Positions 38,166 to 49,444 of a stretch of 64,000 nucleotides of DNA are shown piece after piece. The number at the start of each line of letters is the position of its first letter. Positions within the stretch are counted from its first letter, which is position 1. The translations under genes and the position numbers were made by a program. This DNA comes from Gammaproteobacteria bacterium (GTDB taxonomy: Bacteria > Pseudomonadota > Gammaproteobacteria > Pseudomonadales > Azotimanducaceae): NCBI GenBank assembly GCA_026707945.1, contig JAPOVV010000054.1, positions 90,833-154,832 on the forward strand, read 5' to 3'. Under the pieces are notes generated by a model. It had not been told where the DNA came from. It did not search any database and saw only the letters and a program-made list of their open reading frames with translations.

Positions 38166-39638
38166 CTAGTTAACAGGACTCATGGCACCATTCGAGTCAA
38201 TGTGTACATTTCGTCCACAAAACTCACGTGTCTGCATTTCTACCATGAGATCGCGATTCGTCGTATTCCCCCAAGTGCGCTTGCCGTCCGGTGTGAGGCA
38301 GGCGGCGACACCCCGCATAGGTGCTTCGCGATCGTAAATCACCGTGTAGCCTTCGACTTGAACCGGCTCGGTAGGGTTTGCTTCTGTGACGCGATCTTCA
38401 GAGGTGTCGACCTGTGTTTGTACATCCCGATGCGCGAACGGTTTGGACGGAGGAGTGCTTGAATAGATGCCGTGTGCGTGCTTAGTGAGGATTCCGCCAT
38501 TGCCAGTGACCATGCCAATGTTGTCCGGTTGCTCGCGTAAAAGCTCAACACTACGTGCGATGGCGTGCATCACGTAGTTGTTCAGTGGTCCGCCACCAAA
38601 TGTCAGCCCACCTGTCACAGTGAGCTGCTGCTCCAGGTCTAAACCTATTTCTTTTGCAGCGACCTGCACCGCGGATGGAAAGCAGCTATAGAGATCAAAA
38701 TGTGCGATATCGCTAAGGTTCAGCTCTGCGAGTTCGAGCGCCGTTTCAGCAACTTTTCGTAATCCTGGTGCGCGTGTGAATTTAGCACGGTAAGACACAG
38801 TCTGGGTGTCGTGACCGTCAGTACCGACCCACGGATAAATCCACTTGCTCGTTGGGATTTCTAACTTTTTGGCAACGCTTACGGAACATAGAAGCAGTGC
38901 AGCGCCTTGATCAACGTTGTTGTTAGCGTTCAGGAGTTTCGGGTACGGAAAAGCGATTGGTCGGTTATTCGGACCCTGAGTGCGGATTTCCTCCGCACTG
39001 ATGTCGTGTTTTAACCACGCGTTGGGATTGTGTTGCGCGACATCATTGAAGCGTGACCACAACTCCGAGACCAAGACCTGATGTTCGGGGATCGTCTCGC
39101 CTCGGTCGTAGCGTATTGCGTTTTCTATAACGGCATACATCTGCGAAGCGCCGCCGATCCCGCGTTCAGTCTCGAGGGGATCGCGAACACCGATTCCGTA
39201 CTTAATTGTCCAATCGGGCGTACCTGGTAGCTCTCGCCAAGAAAGAGTTTGACCTGACCGTCGGGCGTTCGCTTGTGAGTAGCCGCATTCCGCGCCAGTT
39301 AAGGCGATGACGTCGAATTTACCGTTCTGAATATCCTGACATGAAAGGTTGACGGTGGTCTGTACGCCGTTTCCACCAAAGACCGTCTTACCGGTTTCGA
39401 CGCCGTTCAGACCCAGTTCTTCTGCGAGGTATTTCGCTGGGTTTCCATATTGCCACTGACCTTGGCTTACGCGAACCGACCGTACGCGCTTGATGATCGA
39501 GGGATTGCCGGTGTCGATTGCAGCGGCGCGCGTGGCATCGAGCATTAGGTCAATAGGTTCTTTGGCGTTATGAAGGTCCTTTGTTCTCTGCTCGACTTGC
39601 GCAATCCCTACGATGACGGGTGTAGTTGAATCACTCAT
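38166..39638 (-). CDS. Thiolase-like protein (acetyl-CoA acetyltransferase-like) with C-terminal extension
   Basis: 490 residues. It starts VIVGIAQVEQRTKD as in thiolase-like proteins of the SCP2-thiolase branch. Where thiolases have the nucleophilic Cys, this protein reads FGGNGVQTTVNLSCQ, without Cys at that place. The late His motif NGGILTKHAHGIYSS is kept. Residues from about 400 onward form an extra small beta domain (VQVEGYTVIYDREAP to the end) found in these TLP1-like proteins. It probably acts in CoA-ester metabolism, but ordinary thiolase chemistry is doubtful. Confidence 0.82.
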   Translation of the reverse strand: MSDSTTPVIVGIAQVEQRTKDLHNAKEPIDLMLDATRAAAIDTGNPSIIKRVRSVRVSQGQWQYGNPAKYLAEELGLNGVETGKTVFGGNGVQTTVNLSCQDIQNGKFDVIALTGAECGYSQANARRSGQTLSWRELPGTPDWTIKYGIGVRDPLETERGIGGASQMYAVIENAIRYDRGETIPEHQVLVSELWSRFNDVAQHNPNAWLKHDISAEEIRTQGPNNRPIAFPYPKLLNANNNVDQGAALLLCSVSVAKKLEIPTSKWIYPWVGTDGHDTQTVSYRAKFTRAPGLRKVAETALELAELNLSDIAHFDLYSCFPSAVQVAAKEIGLDLEQQLTVTGGLTFGGGPLNNYVMHAIARSVELLREQPDNIGMVTGNGGILTKHAHGIYSSTPPSKPFAHRDVQTQVDTSEDRVTEANPTEPVQVEGYTVIYDREAPMRGVAACLTPDGKRTWGNTTNRDLMVEMQTREFCGRNVHIDSNGAMSPVN

Positions 39639-39869
39639 GTCGAGTCCACGTCTTGAGTTAGTGTTGACATTGATTTAGCGTATTGCGGCGGACGGGCAAG
39701 TTAAATCGAGCGGGTTAGCTTACATATGAAGAAACGCCTCCAGGACGAGGATTCTCGCGGAACGAATTAAGCCGCTCGATTTTGACTCCGTCTTTTCCCG
39801 TGAGTGTTTGAAAGTGTGTGTAACGGCAATCGATAGCATTATCGCCCTGTTTTTTGTAGGTGCTACTGC

Positions 39870-42071
39870 ATGTCTTCACGAGTCGATCGTTCTGGTCTGC
39901 AAGTCGATTCAACGTTAGATTCCTTCATAGCCAACGAAGCGCTCCCGGAAACTGGCGTAGATCCCGAAGCGTTTTGGCAAGGCTTCGCTGACTTGGTCGC
40001 AGAACTCACGCCTCGTAATACTGAACTCTTGCGCGTGCGCGACGAGCTCCAAGAACAGATCGACGAGTGGCATCTGCAACGTAGAGGATCATTGATCGGT
40101 CTCGAAGACTATAAGGCGTTCCTACACGAGATAGGTTATCTAGTAAAAGAAGGCGACGACTTTCAGATTGCGACAGAAAACGTCGATCCGGAAATCGCAG
40201 AAATCGCGGGGCCACAGTTGGTGGTACCTGTCTTGAATGCCCGATTCGCATTGAATGCGGCTAACGCCCGGTGGGGCAGCGCATATGACGCGTTTTATGG
40301 TACGGACATCATTCCTGAAGGACCAGGTACCGAAAAAGGTTCCACATATAACCCAGTTCGTGGCGAGTTGGTGATCGCTCGTGTCGCTGAAGAGCTTGAT
40401 GCAATCGTGCCATTAGCCGGCGCAAGTCATGCCGATGCCACTTCGTATCGAGTCAACAGAGCCGGTGAAACCGCGACCCTGGAAGTAAAGACCGACAGCG
40501 GCACCGTGTCCTTACAGAATCCGACACAGTTTGTGGGTTTTCTAGACGGTGAGAGCGGTGAACCCCGTTCAGTGCTGCTAAAAAACAATGGTCTTCATAT
40601 TGAATTGCAAATTGATCGTTTTCATGATGTTGGCGCAGCGCATAGAGCTGGCGTCAAGGACGTCATCTTTGAGTCCGCTATCACCACGATACAGGACTGC
40701 GAAGACTCTGTCGCGGCGGTAGATGCCGAAGACAAGACGGATGTTTACCGCAATTGGCTAGGTTTGATGAAAGGCGACTTGGCTGAATCGTTTGAAAAAG
40801 GAGGCGAGACGGTCCATCGAGTACTTGAAGATGACAGAACGTTCATTGGCGTGGACGGCTCGCTGATAACGTTACCAGGGCGCAGTTTGTTGCTTGTACG
40901 GAATGTCGGACACTTGATGACCAACGATGCGATTCTTGATGCGAATGGCGACGAAATTTACGAAGGCATCATGGATGCGGTCGTGACCAGTCTTTGTGGC
41001 GTACACGATCTACAACAAAATGGTTCGAAGCAGAACTCAAAGACCGGCAGTATCTACATCGTAAAACCGAAAATGCATGGGCCGAGTGAAACGCAATTCA
41101 CGTGCGACCTATTCGATCGTGTTGAGGATGTTTTGAGACTTGCTCGTAATACGATCAAGGTCGGCATCATGGACGAAGAACGCCGAACGAGCCTCAACCT
41201 GAAAGAGTGCATTCGCGCTGCGAAAGATCGCGTAGTGTTTATCAACACGGGATTCTTGGATCGTACGGGCGATGAAATCCACACGAGCATGCAAGCTGGA
41301 TTGATGGTGCGCAAGGAACCTATGAAACAGGAAACTTGGATTCTCGCTTACGAAGACAGTAACGTCGATAACGGTCTCGAAACTGGGTTTGAAGGGAAAG
41401 CTCAGATTGGCAAAGGCATGTGGCCGAAACCGGACGAAATGAAAGAAATGCTTGAAACCAAGCAAAATCATCCCACGGCAGGCGCGTCGTGTGCATGGGT
41501 ACCTTCCCCTACTGCGGCAACCCTACACGCCTTGCACTACCACTCTATCAGCGTTGCAAATCGTCAGCGGGAACTTAGGGAGCGCACCAAAGCAAGTATC
41601 GACGATATCTTGACGATTCCGCTCGCGCAAGGCGAGAACTTGTCAGTCGAAGAGGTGCAAAACGAATTAGACAACAATGCACAGGGCATTCTCGGTTATG
41701 TGGTGCGTTGGGTCGATCAGGGGATTGGTTGTTCAAAAGTCCCCGATATCAATAACGTCGGTCTTATGGAAGATAGGGCGACTTGTCGTATCTCCAGTCA
41801 ACACATCGTGAACTGGTTACATCACGGACTGGTATCGGAAGATCAGGTCCGCGAAACGATGCAACGTATGGCGGCTGTTGTGGATGAACAAAACACCGAC
41901 GACGACGCATACATGAAGATGGCGCCGAATTTCGATGAGAGTCTCGCGTTTCAGGCTGCATGCGACTTGATCTTCAAAGGTCTTATCCAGCCTAACGGCT
42001 ATACCGAACCGATCTTGCACAAGCGCCGGCGGGAATTGAAGCAAAGATTGGCGAGTCATAACGCCTCTTGA
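39870..42071 (+). CDS. glcB: Malate synthase G
   Basis: 733 residues, close to the 723 of the E. coli enzyme. Diagnostic blocks include [13 protein letters not shown] (active-site Arg), [31 protein letters not shown] (Glu binding Mg2+), [16 protein letters not shown] (Asp ligand) and [19 protein letters not shown]. It joins glyoxylate and acetyl-CoA to malate. No isocitrate lyase gene is in the window. It is transcribed alone from its own 230-base upstream region. Confidence 0.97.
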   Translation: MSSRVDRSGLQVDSTLDSFIANEALPETGVDPEAFWQGFADLVAELTPRNTELLRVRDELQEQIDEWHLQRRGSLIGLEDYKAFLHEIGYLVKEGDDFQIATENVDPEIAEIAGPQLVVPVLNARFALNAANARWGSAYDAFYGTDIIPEGPGTEKGSTYNPVRGELVIARVAEELDAIVPLAGASHADATSYRVNRAGETATLEVKTDSGTVSLQNPTQFVGFLDGESGEPRSVLLKNNGLHIELQIDRFHDVGAAHRAGVKDVIFESAITTIQDCEDSVAAVDAEDKTDVYRNWLGLMKGDLAESFEKGGETVHRVLEDDRTFIGVDGSLITLPGRSLLLVRNVGHLMTNDAILDANGDEIYEGIMDAVVTSLCGVHDLQQNGSKQNSKTGSIYIVKPKMHGPSETQFTCDLFDRVEDVLRLARNTIKVGIMDEERRTSLNLKECIRAAKDRVVFINTGFLDRTGDEIHTSMQAGLMVRKEPMKQETWILAYEDSNVDNGLETGFEGKAQIGKGMWPKPDEMKEMLETKQNHPTAGASCAWVPSPTAATLHALHYHSISVANRQRELRERTKASIDDILTIPLAQGENLSVEEVQNELDNNAQGILGYVVRWVDQGIGCSKVPDINNVGLMEDRATCRISSQHIVNWLHHGLVSEDQVRETMQRMAAVVDEQNTDDDAYMKMAPNFDESLAFQAACDLIFKGLIQPNGYTEPILHKRRRELKQRLASHNAS

Positions 42072-42138
42072 AATCGCGGTCGATCACGCAGCGTGATTGA
42101 AGCGATCGGGCGCACTACGATTGTGAGTTAGCGACGCG

Positions 42139-43047
42139 GTGGCGCAGAGTCTACGACAGATCGTCACATTGATGGACGGCAGCATGGGTGAAGAGCTCGC
42201 GGATCGAGGTTTTTCTACCCGCGATGGACTTTGGTCTGCACGTGCGCTCGTTGATCATCCAGGCGAGGTTAAGTCACTTCACAAGGAATATCTTGCAGCG
42301 GGCGCAGAAATCATCACAACGAATACGTACTCGACGATTCCTTCTTATCTAGATAAAGTTGGAATTGGCTATCGCATGAGCGAACTAGCGACGTTAGCAG
42401 GAGAGTTGGCACGTACTGCACTTGACGAAAGTGGCTCGAGAAACGGACGTCTTGCTGGTTGTTTACCGCCCTTGGACGAAAGTTATCGCCCAGATCTTGT
42501 TCCGCCAGCCCATGAGGCGGTCCCGGTTTACTGTGAGCTAATTGACAGCATGGCACCATTTGTCGACATGTTTCTCGCGGAAACGATGTCATCGATTGAA
42601 GAAGCTATGCACGTGGCTGAGGCACTACGAGAATCGCATGTAAATAAGCGATTCGAGTGGCTGGTTTCGTTTACGCTTGACGATCGAGATGGAACAAAAC
42701 TCCGTACTGGGGAGACCGTCACGGAAGCGGTTAACGCGATAAGCGTACATGAGCCAATTGCGGTCTTATTCAATTGCACGACACCACAATCGGTTCTGAG
42801 CGCTATCGAATGTGCACGAAAAATTGCGTTCTGTCGGGTAGGTGGTTACCCGAATCGCTTCAAACCCGTTCCCGAAGATTGGACGCTCGATGACGATCAA
42901 GAGATCATTCGGGATGCTGGATTAACGCCAGAATCCTTCGTAGACTGGTCAAACCGGTTTATCGAGGCGGGTGCAACCTATTTAGGTGGATGTTGTGGGA
43001 TCGGTCCGACGTACATCAATGCACTCCATCAAAACCTTAGCCCCTAG
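42139..43047 (+). CDS. Homocysteine S-methyltransferase family protein
   Basis: 302 residues. LMDGSMGEELADRG is the family opening. FNCTTPQSV carries the first zinc Cys and LGGCCGIGPTYI the Cys-Cys pair that completes the site. The methyl donor (S-methylmethionine or a betaine-type compound) cannot be told. The GTG start precedes an ATG at 42172 that is too close to the first strand, so GTG is preferred. Confidence 0.87.
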   Translation: MAQSLRQIVTLMDGSMGEELADRGFSTRDGLWSARALVDHPGEVKSLHKEYLAAGAEIITTNTYSTIPSYLDKVGIGYRMSELATLAGELARTALDESGSRNGRLAGCLPPLDESYRPDLVPPAHEAVPVYCELIDSMAPFVDMFLAETMSSIEEAMHVAEALRESHVNKRFEWLVSFTLDDRDGTKLRTGETVTEAVNAISVHEPIAVLFNCTTPQSVLSAIECARKIAFCRVGGYPNRFKPVPEDWTLDDDQEIIRDAGLTPESFVDWSNRFIEAGATYLGGCCGIGPTYINALHQNLSP

Positions 43048-43120
43048 TCCTTTGGATCGGGACTGTAATATCGACACGACCGCTAGGTCCCGGCTGGTAA
43101 TCTTCTGAGAAAAATGTCCT

Positions 43121-44122
43121 CTACGATCTAGAGGTATGCCCATCGTCGAGGAATGTCATATCGACGTCTCGGATGTCTTCACCAAAACCGTTCATCCAGC
43201 GCTTTAGTTCGAGACTTTCATTAACCGTAGCCGTAACGCGAAGCCAACCGTCATCAAGTTCCTGAATCTCTTGATCTTCAGAAAGATGTGCCTCTTGAAG
43301 GTGCATTCCAGGGCTTCCGCGAATCTCAAACTGTAGTTTGACGCGTTCTCCCTTGCCGAACATGTGCCTTCCTTCGGTGACATACTCGTCTAGGTTGAAA
43401 TCAAAGGGGCGATCAAACTTATGACTTAGTTCCCTCGCTTTGATCATTCGGTGCGCGGCATACGTTCGAATCCGCCTATCGACTTCAGCGACTCGTAGGC
43501 TATCGGCAACCAAATAGAGTACGGGCGCACGATCAATCAAACCATACGGGTGGACAACGTACTCACTGATTTCGCCTCGTCGATTTTGATACGTTAAAGC
43601 CATCTCAAGATTGTTAAAGAGGCAGTGCGTGACTGTTTCGACTATTTCTGGATCGATTTCAGGAGGGATTAACGGCTGTGAGGGTGGGCTGAAACGTACT
43701 TTTTCAAGCCAATCCTTCGCCGATTGGTCAGTCGATTGTGCTTTCAGCACAGCGTTTGCTTCAAGGAAAAACGATTGAAGGGAGTTGTTCAAATCTTGGG
43801 GTAGGAAGTTGCTCAGATAATTTTGTGACATAACGAGCAACAGTGCTTCAATAGACGACATGCTAGGCAACATGATCTTTGGTGCCTGAGTACCCCATCG
43901 ATACCCATAGGGCTTTCGATCGGTATAGACCTCTAACTGCGGATAGAAGTCTGAGAGGGTTTTGAGCATACGCTGAACAGAACGCAAATCGCGTCGTATC
44001 GAGTTCGCTTCGAGCTCATCGCGAATCTCCTTTGCGGTCTTGTGCAATCGATGCGGAATGAGCGCAAGAACATCGAGCGCAAATTGCAGCGTGTCGGTAA
44101 TTTCACGACGTGGCGTTGTCAT
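43121..44122 (-). CDS. WYL-domain transcriptional regulator
   Basis: 333 residues. An N-terminal winged helix (TLQFALDVLALIPHRLHKTAKEI ... SVQRMLKTLSDFYPQLEV) is followed by a central WYL domain with YVVHPYGLIDRAPVLYLVADSL and a C-terminal WCX-like part. Such proteins often control defence, stress or DNA-damage genes and sense a ligand through WYL. It is divergent from higBA with 181 bases between them and may regulate its neighbours. Confidence 0.9.
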   Translation of the reverse strand: MTTPRREITDTLQFALDVLALIPHRLHKTAKEIRDELEANSIRRDLRSVQRMLKTLSDFYPQLEVYTDRKPYGYRWGTQAPKIMLPSMSSIEALLLVMSQNYLSNFLPQDLNNSLQSFFLEANAVLKAQSTDQSAKDWLEKVRFSPPSQPLIPPEIDPEIVETVTHCLFNNLEMALTYQNRRGEISEYVVHPYGLIDRAPVLYLVADSLRVAEVDRRIRTYAAHRMIKARELSHKFDRPFDFNLDEYVTEGRHMFGKGERVKLQFEIRGSPGMHLQEAHLSEDQEIQELDDGWLRVTATVNESLELKRWMNGFGEDIRDVDMTFLDDGHTSRS

Positions 44123-44269
44123 GCGTAAGTTGAGAGAAGAAGTTTTTGTATATTAGATAGCATCATATGACGTGATTGTTCTCGCTAGTCTTCAAAGAGG
44201 CGAATGGTTTGGCTTTCCTTAGATATCGAGTAACACGCACTATTTCTTAAACAATCTGTGTACGTCTGT

Positions 44270-44294
44270 AGTTGTAACGTATGCCGTTACAACT
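44270..44294. promoter_or_regulatory. Inverted-repeat operator candidate of higBA
   Basis: AGTTGTAACG and CGTTACAACT are perfect 10-base arms around the 5-base centre TATGC, ending 9 bases before the higB ATG. HigA antitoxins bind such repeats to repress their own operon. Confidence 0.7.
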
Positions 44295-44303
44295 TACAAT
44301 TCG

Positions 44304-44579
44304 ATGGTGAATTTCAGGCACAAAGCGCTACGTACGCTATATGAGTCCGATAGTCCTCGTGGATTGCCGCCTGAATTGGTTTCTCGCATTCGTCGAATCC
44401 TCGCCGATCTGGACCACGCCGTTCAGCCAAACGATCTCGCTGTTCCGGGATATCGTCTACATCCGCTAAGCGGAGAATGGGACGGTTTTTGGAGTGTTCA
44501 CGTCAGTGCAAATTCGCGAATCGTATTTAGATTCGAGAATGGTGAACCAACGGATGTGAATCTGATTGATTATCACTAG
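44304..44579 (+). CDS. higB: HigB-type RelE-superfamily toxin
   Basis: 91 residues. The family pattern includes an opening FRHKALRTLYES, the middle RIRRILADLDHA and LAVPGYRLHPLSGEWDGFWSVHVSANSRIVFRFENGE, with the basic and aromatic residues of the mRNA-cutting site. It is located just before the antitoxin gene, the reverse of most toxin-antitoxin orders but normal for hig. It is intact. Confidence 0.92.
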   Translation: MVNFRHKALRTLYESDSPRGLPPELVSRIRRILADLDHAVQPNDLAVPGYRLHPLSGEWDGFWSVHVSANSRIVFRFENGEPTDVNLIDYH

Positions 44580-44591
44580 GAGATGATTGAC

Positions 44592-44855
44592 ATGAATGCG
44601 ATGGCGAACCCTACCCATCCCGGAGAGACGATTCGTTTTGAGTGCATCGAAGCAAGTGGCTTGACCGTCACCGAAGCTGCACGTCTTCTCGGTTGTGCGC
44701 GACCTACTTTGTCAAGAGTATTGAACGGTCGAGCAGGTATTTCACCGGAAATGGCGATCGCACTTGAAAAACAGGGATGGAGTAACGCAGACTTCTGGGT
44801 AAGACGTCAGGCCGCATTTGATCTAGCTCAAGCGCGACGTCGATTGGCAGCCTAA
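44592..44855 (+). CDS. higA: HigA-type helix-turn-helix antitoxin
   Basis: 87 residues. [19 protein letters not shown] opens the family, and [27 protein letters not shown] is the helix-turn-helix. The ATG at 44592 is preferred to that at 44583 because AGGAG (44578-44582) touches the latter but lies 9 bases from the former. The stop overlaps the start of the next small gene by one base (TAATG). Confidence 0.92.
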   Translation: MNAMANPTHPGETIRFECIEASGLTVTEAARLLGCARPTLSRVLNGRAGISPEMAIALEKQGWSNADFWVRRQAAFDLAQARRRLAA

Positions 44856-45136
44856 TGGTTGATTTGAAAACTACTTCTGATACTTACAAAATGGCGAACA
44901 TTACGATCCGAAATCTCGATGATGATGTGACGGAACGATTGAGAAGTCGTACTACCCATAACGGTCGCTCGATAGAGGAAGAAGCACATCAGATTCGGTC
45001 ATTCGCTGTCGATGTATCCGAAGAGCCCTTGCAAGGACTCGGCACAGCGATCCACAATCTCTTCGCACCTTTCGGTGGTTCGGAGTTGGATTTGCCACCA
45101 CGTGACGCAATGAGAAAAATACCAAAGTTTGGTTGA
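44855..45136 (+). CDS. FitA-like ribbon-helix-helix antitoxin (toxin partner lost)
   Basis: 93 residues from the ATG that overlaps the higA stop. The conserved part starts at 44891 with MANITIRNLDDDVTERLRSRT and continues NGRSIEEEAHQI, so the true start may be either. It is the same family as the antitoxin at 33656. The toxin that should follow is only a remnant, so this is an orphan that could still bind DNA or other toxins. Overlap with higA suggests translational coupling. Confidence 0.85.
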   Translation: MVDLKTTSDTYKMANITIRNLDDDVTERLRSRTTHNGRSIEEEAHQIRSFAVDVSEEPLQGLGTAIHNLFAPFGGSELDLPPRDAMRKIPKFG

Positions 45137-45146
45137 GGAAAATCGG

Positions 45147-45307
45147 ATGCTAGTTCTCGATCGACTGATCCTATCTGAGTTTGCAGCGGTACGTCGATCG
45201 ATCGTACGCCGCCTTTCGCTAACGGCCGCATCGCGGCGATTGCTCGTCCTCACAACATAATTGTCGCAACGAGCAATCTCAAATACCTTGGCGGCATGCT
45301 GAAGTAG
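45147..45307 (+). pseudogene. Remnant of a FitB/VapC PIN-domain toxin
   Basis: An ATG 10 bases after the antitoxin stop encodes MLVLDRLILSEF, the opening of FitB-type PIN proteins. In a different frame, 45212-45307 encodes FANGRIAAIARPHNIIVATS and NLKYLGGMLK before a TAG, the usual C-terminal end of that family. Roughly two thirds of the protein between them is gone and the frames differ. The toxin gene has been removed by an internal deletion. Confidence 0.75.
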
Positions 45308-45510
45308 TCAATGAGTCCTTGGGAAAGTGAGTAACGGCTCAGGGAACTAATCTGCTCAACATCGGCGATTCGTTACGAAGAGCGTCCAGTTAACACGAAC
45401 TTGTGCAGTAGTTGAGTTTTGACGGTTTGGACAATCTCAATTGTTGTGCAAAGCTGATTCGACCTTGCTTTTACGCTCGCGCGCTCAGTCTAGGATCTTA
45501 TGGGGAATGG

Positions 45511-46002
45511 ATGCTCAAAATTAAAGCCTTAGTCGGCGACATTACAACGCAGACTACCGACGCTGTGGTAAACGCGGCTAATTCCGATCTAACCGGCGGT
45601 AGCGGCGTCAACGGCGCAATCCACCACGCCGCTGGATCGGCTTTACCAGAAGCGCTTCGACGTATAGGCGGTTGTCATACGGGCGACGCAGTGATCACGC
45701 CCGGATTTGAGATGAAATGTCGATACATCATTCATGCTGTTGGTCCGGTTTGGCACGGTGGAGGCTTGGGCGAAGAGGCGTTATTGACGAGGTGCTATCG
45801 AGCATGTCTCGATCTCGCGACAAAGTACGAACTTTCGTCGATAGCGTTTCCATCGATCTCAACTGGAGTTTACGGTTATCCCCCGCATCTGGCGGTCCCT
45901 GTTGCGGTCCGTACGGTCAAAGAGCACGCAAAAATCCCGCTCGTTCGCTTCGTCGCGTTCGATAATCTCATGTACGAACTGTTTTTGAAAGAGATCGGTT
46001 AA
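45511..46002 (+). CDS. Macrodomain protein (ADP-ribose/O-acetyl-ADP-ribose hydrolase type)
   Basis: 163 residues from the ATG at 45511, which has GGGGAA upstream. A longer frame exists but its extra residues do not fit the family. The core is VGDITTQTTDAVVNAANSDL, then GGSGVNGAIHHAAG, then GDAVITPGFEM and FPSISTGVYGYP, matching YmdB-like macrodomains with the Asn and Gly loops that hold ADP-ribose. It acts in the cytoplasm on ADP-ribosylated molecules or O-acetyl-ADP-ribose. Its stop codon overlaps the start of the avidin-like gene by one base. Confidence 0.93.
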   Translation: MLKIKALVGDITTQTTDAVVNAANSDLTGGSGVNGAIHHAAGSALPEALRRIGGCHTGDAVITPGFEMKCRYIIHAVGPVWHGGGLGEEALLTRCYRACLDLATKYELSSIAFPSISTGVYGYPPHLAVPVAVRTVKEHAKIPLVRFVAFDNLMYELFLKEIG

Positions 46003-46346
46003 TGGAGTGGGTCGGGATCTGGGAAAATCAGAATGGATCACGGTTAGTGATCGACGAATTCAAAGGGTCGCATTTTTACGGCTCGTTTGAATCGAAGAAG
46101 GGTCGTGCTGTAGAGGGAGAGAGTTACCCAGTCCACGGTTCAATCAATGACGAGCTAATCGGTTTCGTAGTCGATTTCGGTGAAGTCGGTTCGCTTGTCA
46201 ATTTCAGCGGCAGGACAAGCGACGACGGTTCGCTTCATACCCTCTGGGTGTTAACACGAGAGTACGTCGACGAAGAGCATACACGCAAGACGCAGCCTTG
46301 GAATAGTTTCATGGTCAATAGCGATATCTTCCACAAGATTTCTTAA
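46002..46346 (+). CDS. Avidin/streptavidin-family protein
   Basis: 114 residues that align along their length with the streptavidin core: GIWENQNGS with GTWYNQLGS, GSFESKKGRA with GTYESAVGNA, IGFVVDF with LGWTVAW, NFSGRT with TWSGQY, LHTLWVLT with INTQWLLT, and WNSFMVNSDIFHKI with WKSTLVGHDTFTKV. Biotin-site equivalents kept are Asn23, Ser27, Ser45, Trp108, Leu110, Trp120 and Asp128. Changed ones are Leu25 to Asn, Tyr43 to Phe and Trp79 to Phe. No signal peptide is present, unlike known secreted avidins. It is coupled to the macrodomain gene (TAATG). Biotin binding is likely but unproven; another ligand is possible. Confidence 0.85.
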   Translation: MEWVGIWENQNGSRLVIDEFKGSHFYGSFESKKGRAVEGESYPVHGSINDELIGFVVDFGEVGSLVNFSGRTSDDGSLHTLWVLTREYVDEEHTRKTQPWNSFMVNSDIFHKIS

Positions 46347-46440
46347 GCTTGGTCTCGCAAATGGCGAAGCGCCTACTGCATATAGGTCTGACATCGTCAA
46401 GCATGCCGCTTCGTCGCTGTGGGATAATTTTTTGAAATGC

Positions 46441-46527
46441 GCCTGAGTGGCGAAATTGGTATACGCGCTAGATTCAAAATCTAGTGGTGGCAACACCGTG
46501 AGAGTTCGAGTCTCTCCTCAGGCACCA
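46441..46527 (+). tRNA. tRNA-Leu (anticodon CAA)
   Basis: The acceptor arms GCCTGAG and CTCAGGC pair fully, followed by ACCA. The anticodon loop TTCAAAA, closed by CTAGA/TCTAG, gives anticodon CAA, which reads UUG. A long variable arm and the TTCGAGT T-loop fit a class II leucine tRNA. CCA is encoded. GATAAT at 46423-46428 may be the -10 element. Confidence 0.96.
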
Positions 46528-46540
46528 ATCAATTGTCGTA

Positions 46541-47245
46541 TTAGTCTGCGTATTCGGACATTAGGACGGGCATTATTACATCGGTCCAGATGGAGTAACC
46601 GTTCGCATTCATGTGCAGTCCGTCTTCGACCAACAAACCATCCATGACGGTACCTTCTTCAGTTAACATCGGCGTGCTGGTGTCGAGAAACTGCACGTGG
46701 TCGTGTTCGTCGGCAAGCGTTTTTAAAGCGTCATTGACTTCGACCATAGTGGACCATAGATGTGCTCGACGTACGGATGGTTTTACAGCAATGAAATAGA
46801 CATCGGTGTCAGGAAGTTGCTCTTTAAGGTGATCGACGAAATCGCGGTATTCGGCGAGAATCTCGTCAGGTTGCTTACCTGCGGCAACGTCGTTATCGCC
46901 CTCGTAGACGAGGACAGCACGAGGTTCATACGGCGTAACAATGCGATCACGGAACATGTTAAGTTCAAACATCTGCGAACCGCCAAATCCTCGATTCAGG
47001 ACGGTAAGCGGCGCCATATCTTCAGACAATGATCGCCAGAAAACGATGCTTGAACTTCCAGCGAACAGAATTGCGTTCTTCGGCGGCGGATTCGTTCGAT
47101 CTGCCGCTTCAAAGCGTTGAATGACAGCTTCCCACCGACTTTCGGCTACTTCATGGTTTTCAGCAAGATGGACGATCGTGGCGAACGTCGCAACGGTTAT
47201 CAGAATAAGGCGGAGAGTCTGACGATGTTTCCCGGGTACGCGCAT
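46541..47245 (-). CDS. SGNH/GDSL-family hydrolase
   Basis: 234 residues. An N-terminal hydrophobic stretch (about residues 9-27) may export or anchor it. Block I is ILFAGSSSIVFW with the catalytic Ser, block II has NRGFGGSQ, block III YEGDNDVAAGK, and block V DGLHMNANGYSIW with the Asp-x-x-His pair. It is a lipase or acylesterase of unknown substrate, possibly acting on envelope polysaccharides. It lies 14 bases from the tRNA, convergent with it. Confidence 0.9.
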   Translation of the reverse strand: MRVPGKHRQTLRLILITVATFATIVHLAENHEVAESRWEAVIQRFEAADRTNPPPKNAILFAGSSSIVFWRSLSEDMAPLTVLNRGFGGSQMFELNMFRDRIVTPYEPRAVLVYEGDNDVAAGKQPDEILAEYRDFVDHLKEQLPDTDVYFIAVKPSVRRAHLWSTMVEVNDALKTLADEHDHVQFLDTSTPMLTEEGTVMDGLLVEDGLHMNANGYSIWTDVIMPVLMSEYAD

Positions 47246-47298
47246 TTGTTGAACTGGCTGTAGGAGCGTGCAATGTTAAAGGCGTGTGTCGACCGGTA

Positions 47299-49411
<2,113 letters not shown>

Positions 49412-49444
49412 ACTCAACACGAAGCGTCGCGTAGGAGGTCTCTC

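Noticed and set aside
39715..39912. A 65-codon minus-strand frame before malate synthase
   Set aside because: It overlaps the glcB start, has no recognisable motif and is likely chance.
42070..42110. Hairpin ATCACG-CAG-CGTGAT after glcB as a terminator
   Set aside because: The stem is only six bases and no T-run follows.
43121..46527. Possible genomic island integrated at tRNA-Leu
   Set aside because: The accessory genes and tRNA fit the idea, but no integrase and no repeat of the tRNA 3' end were found in the window.
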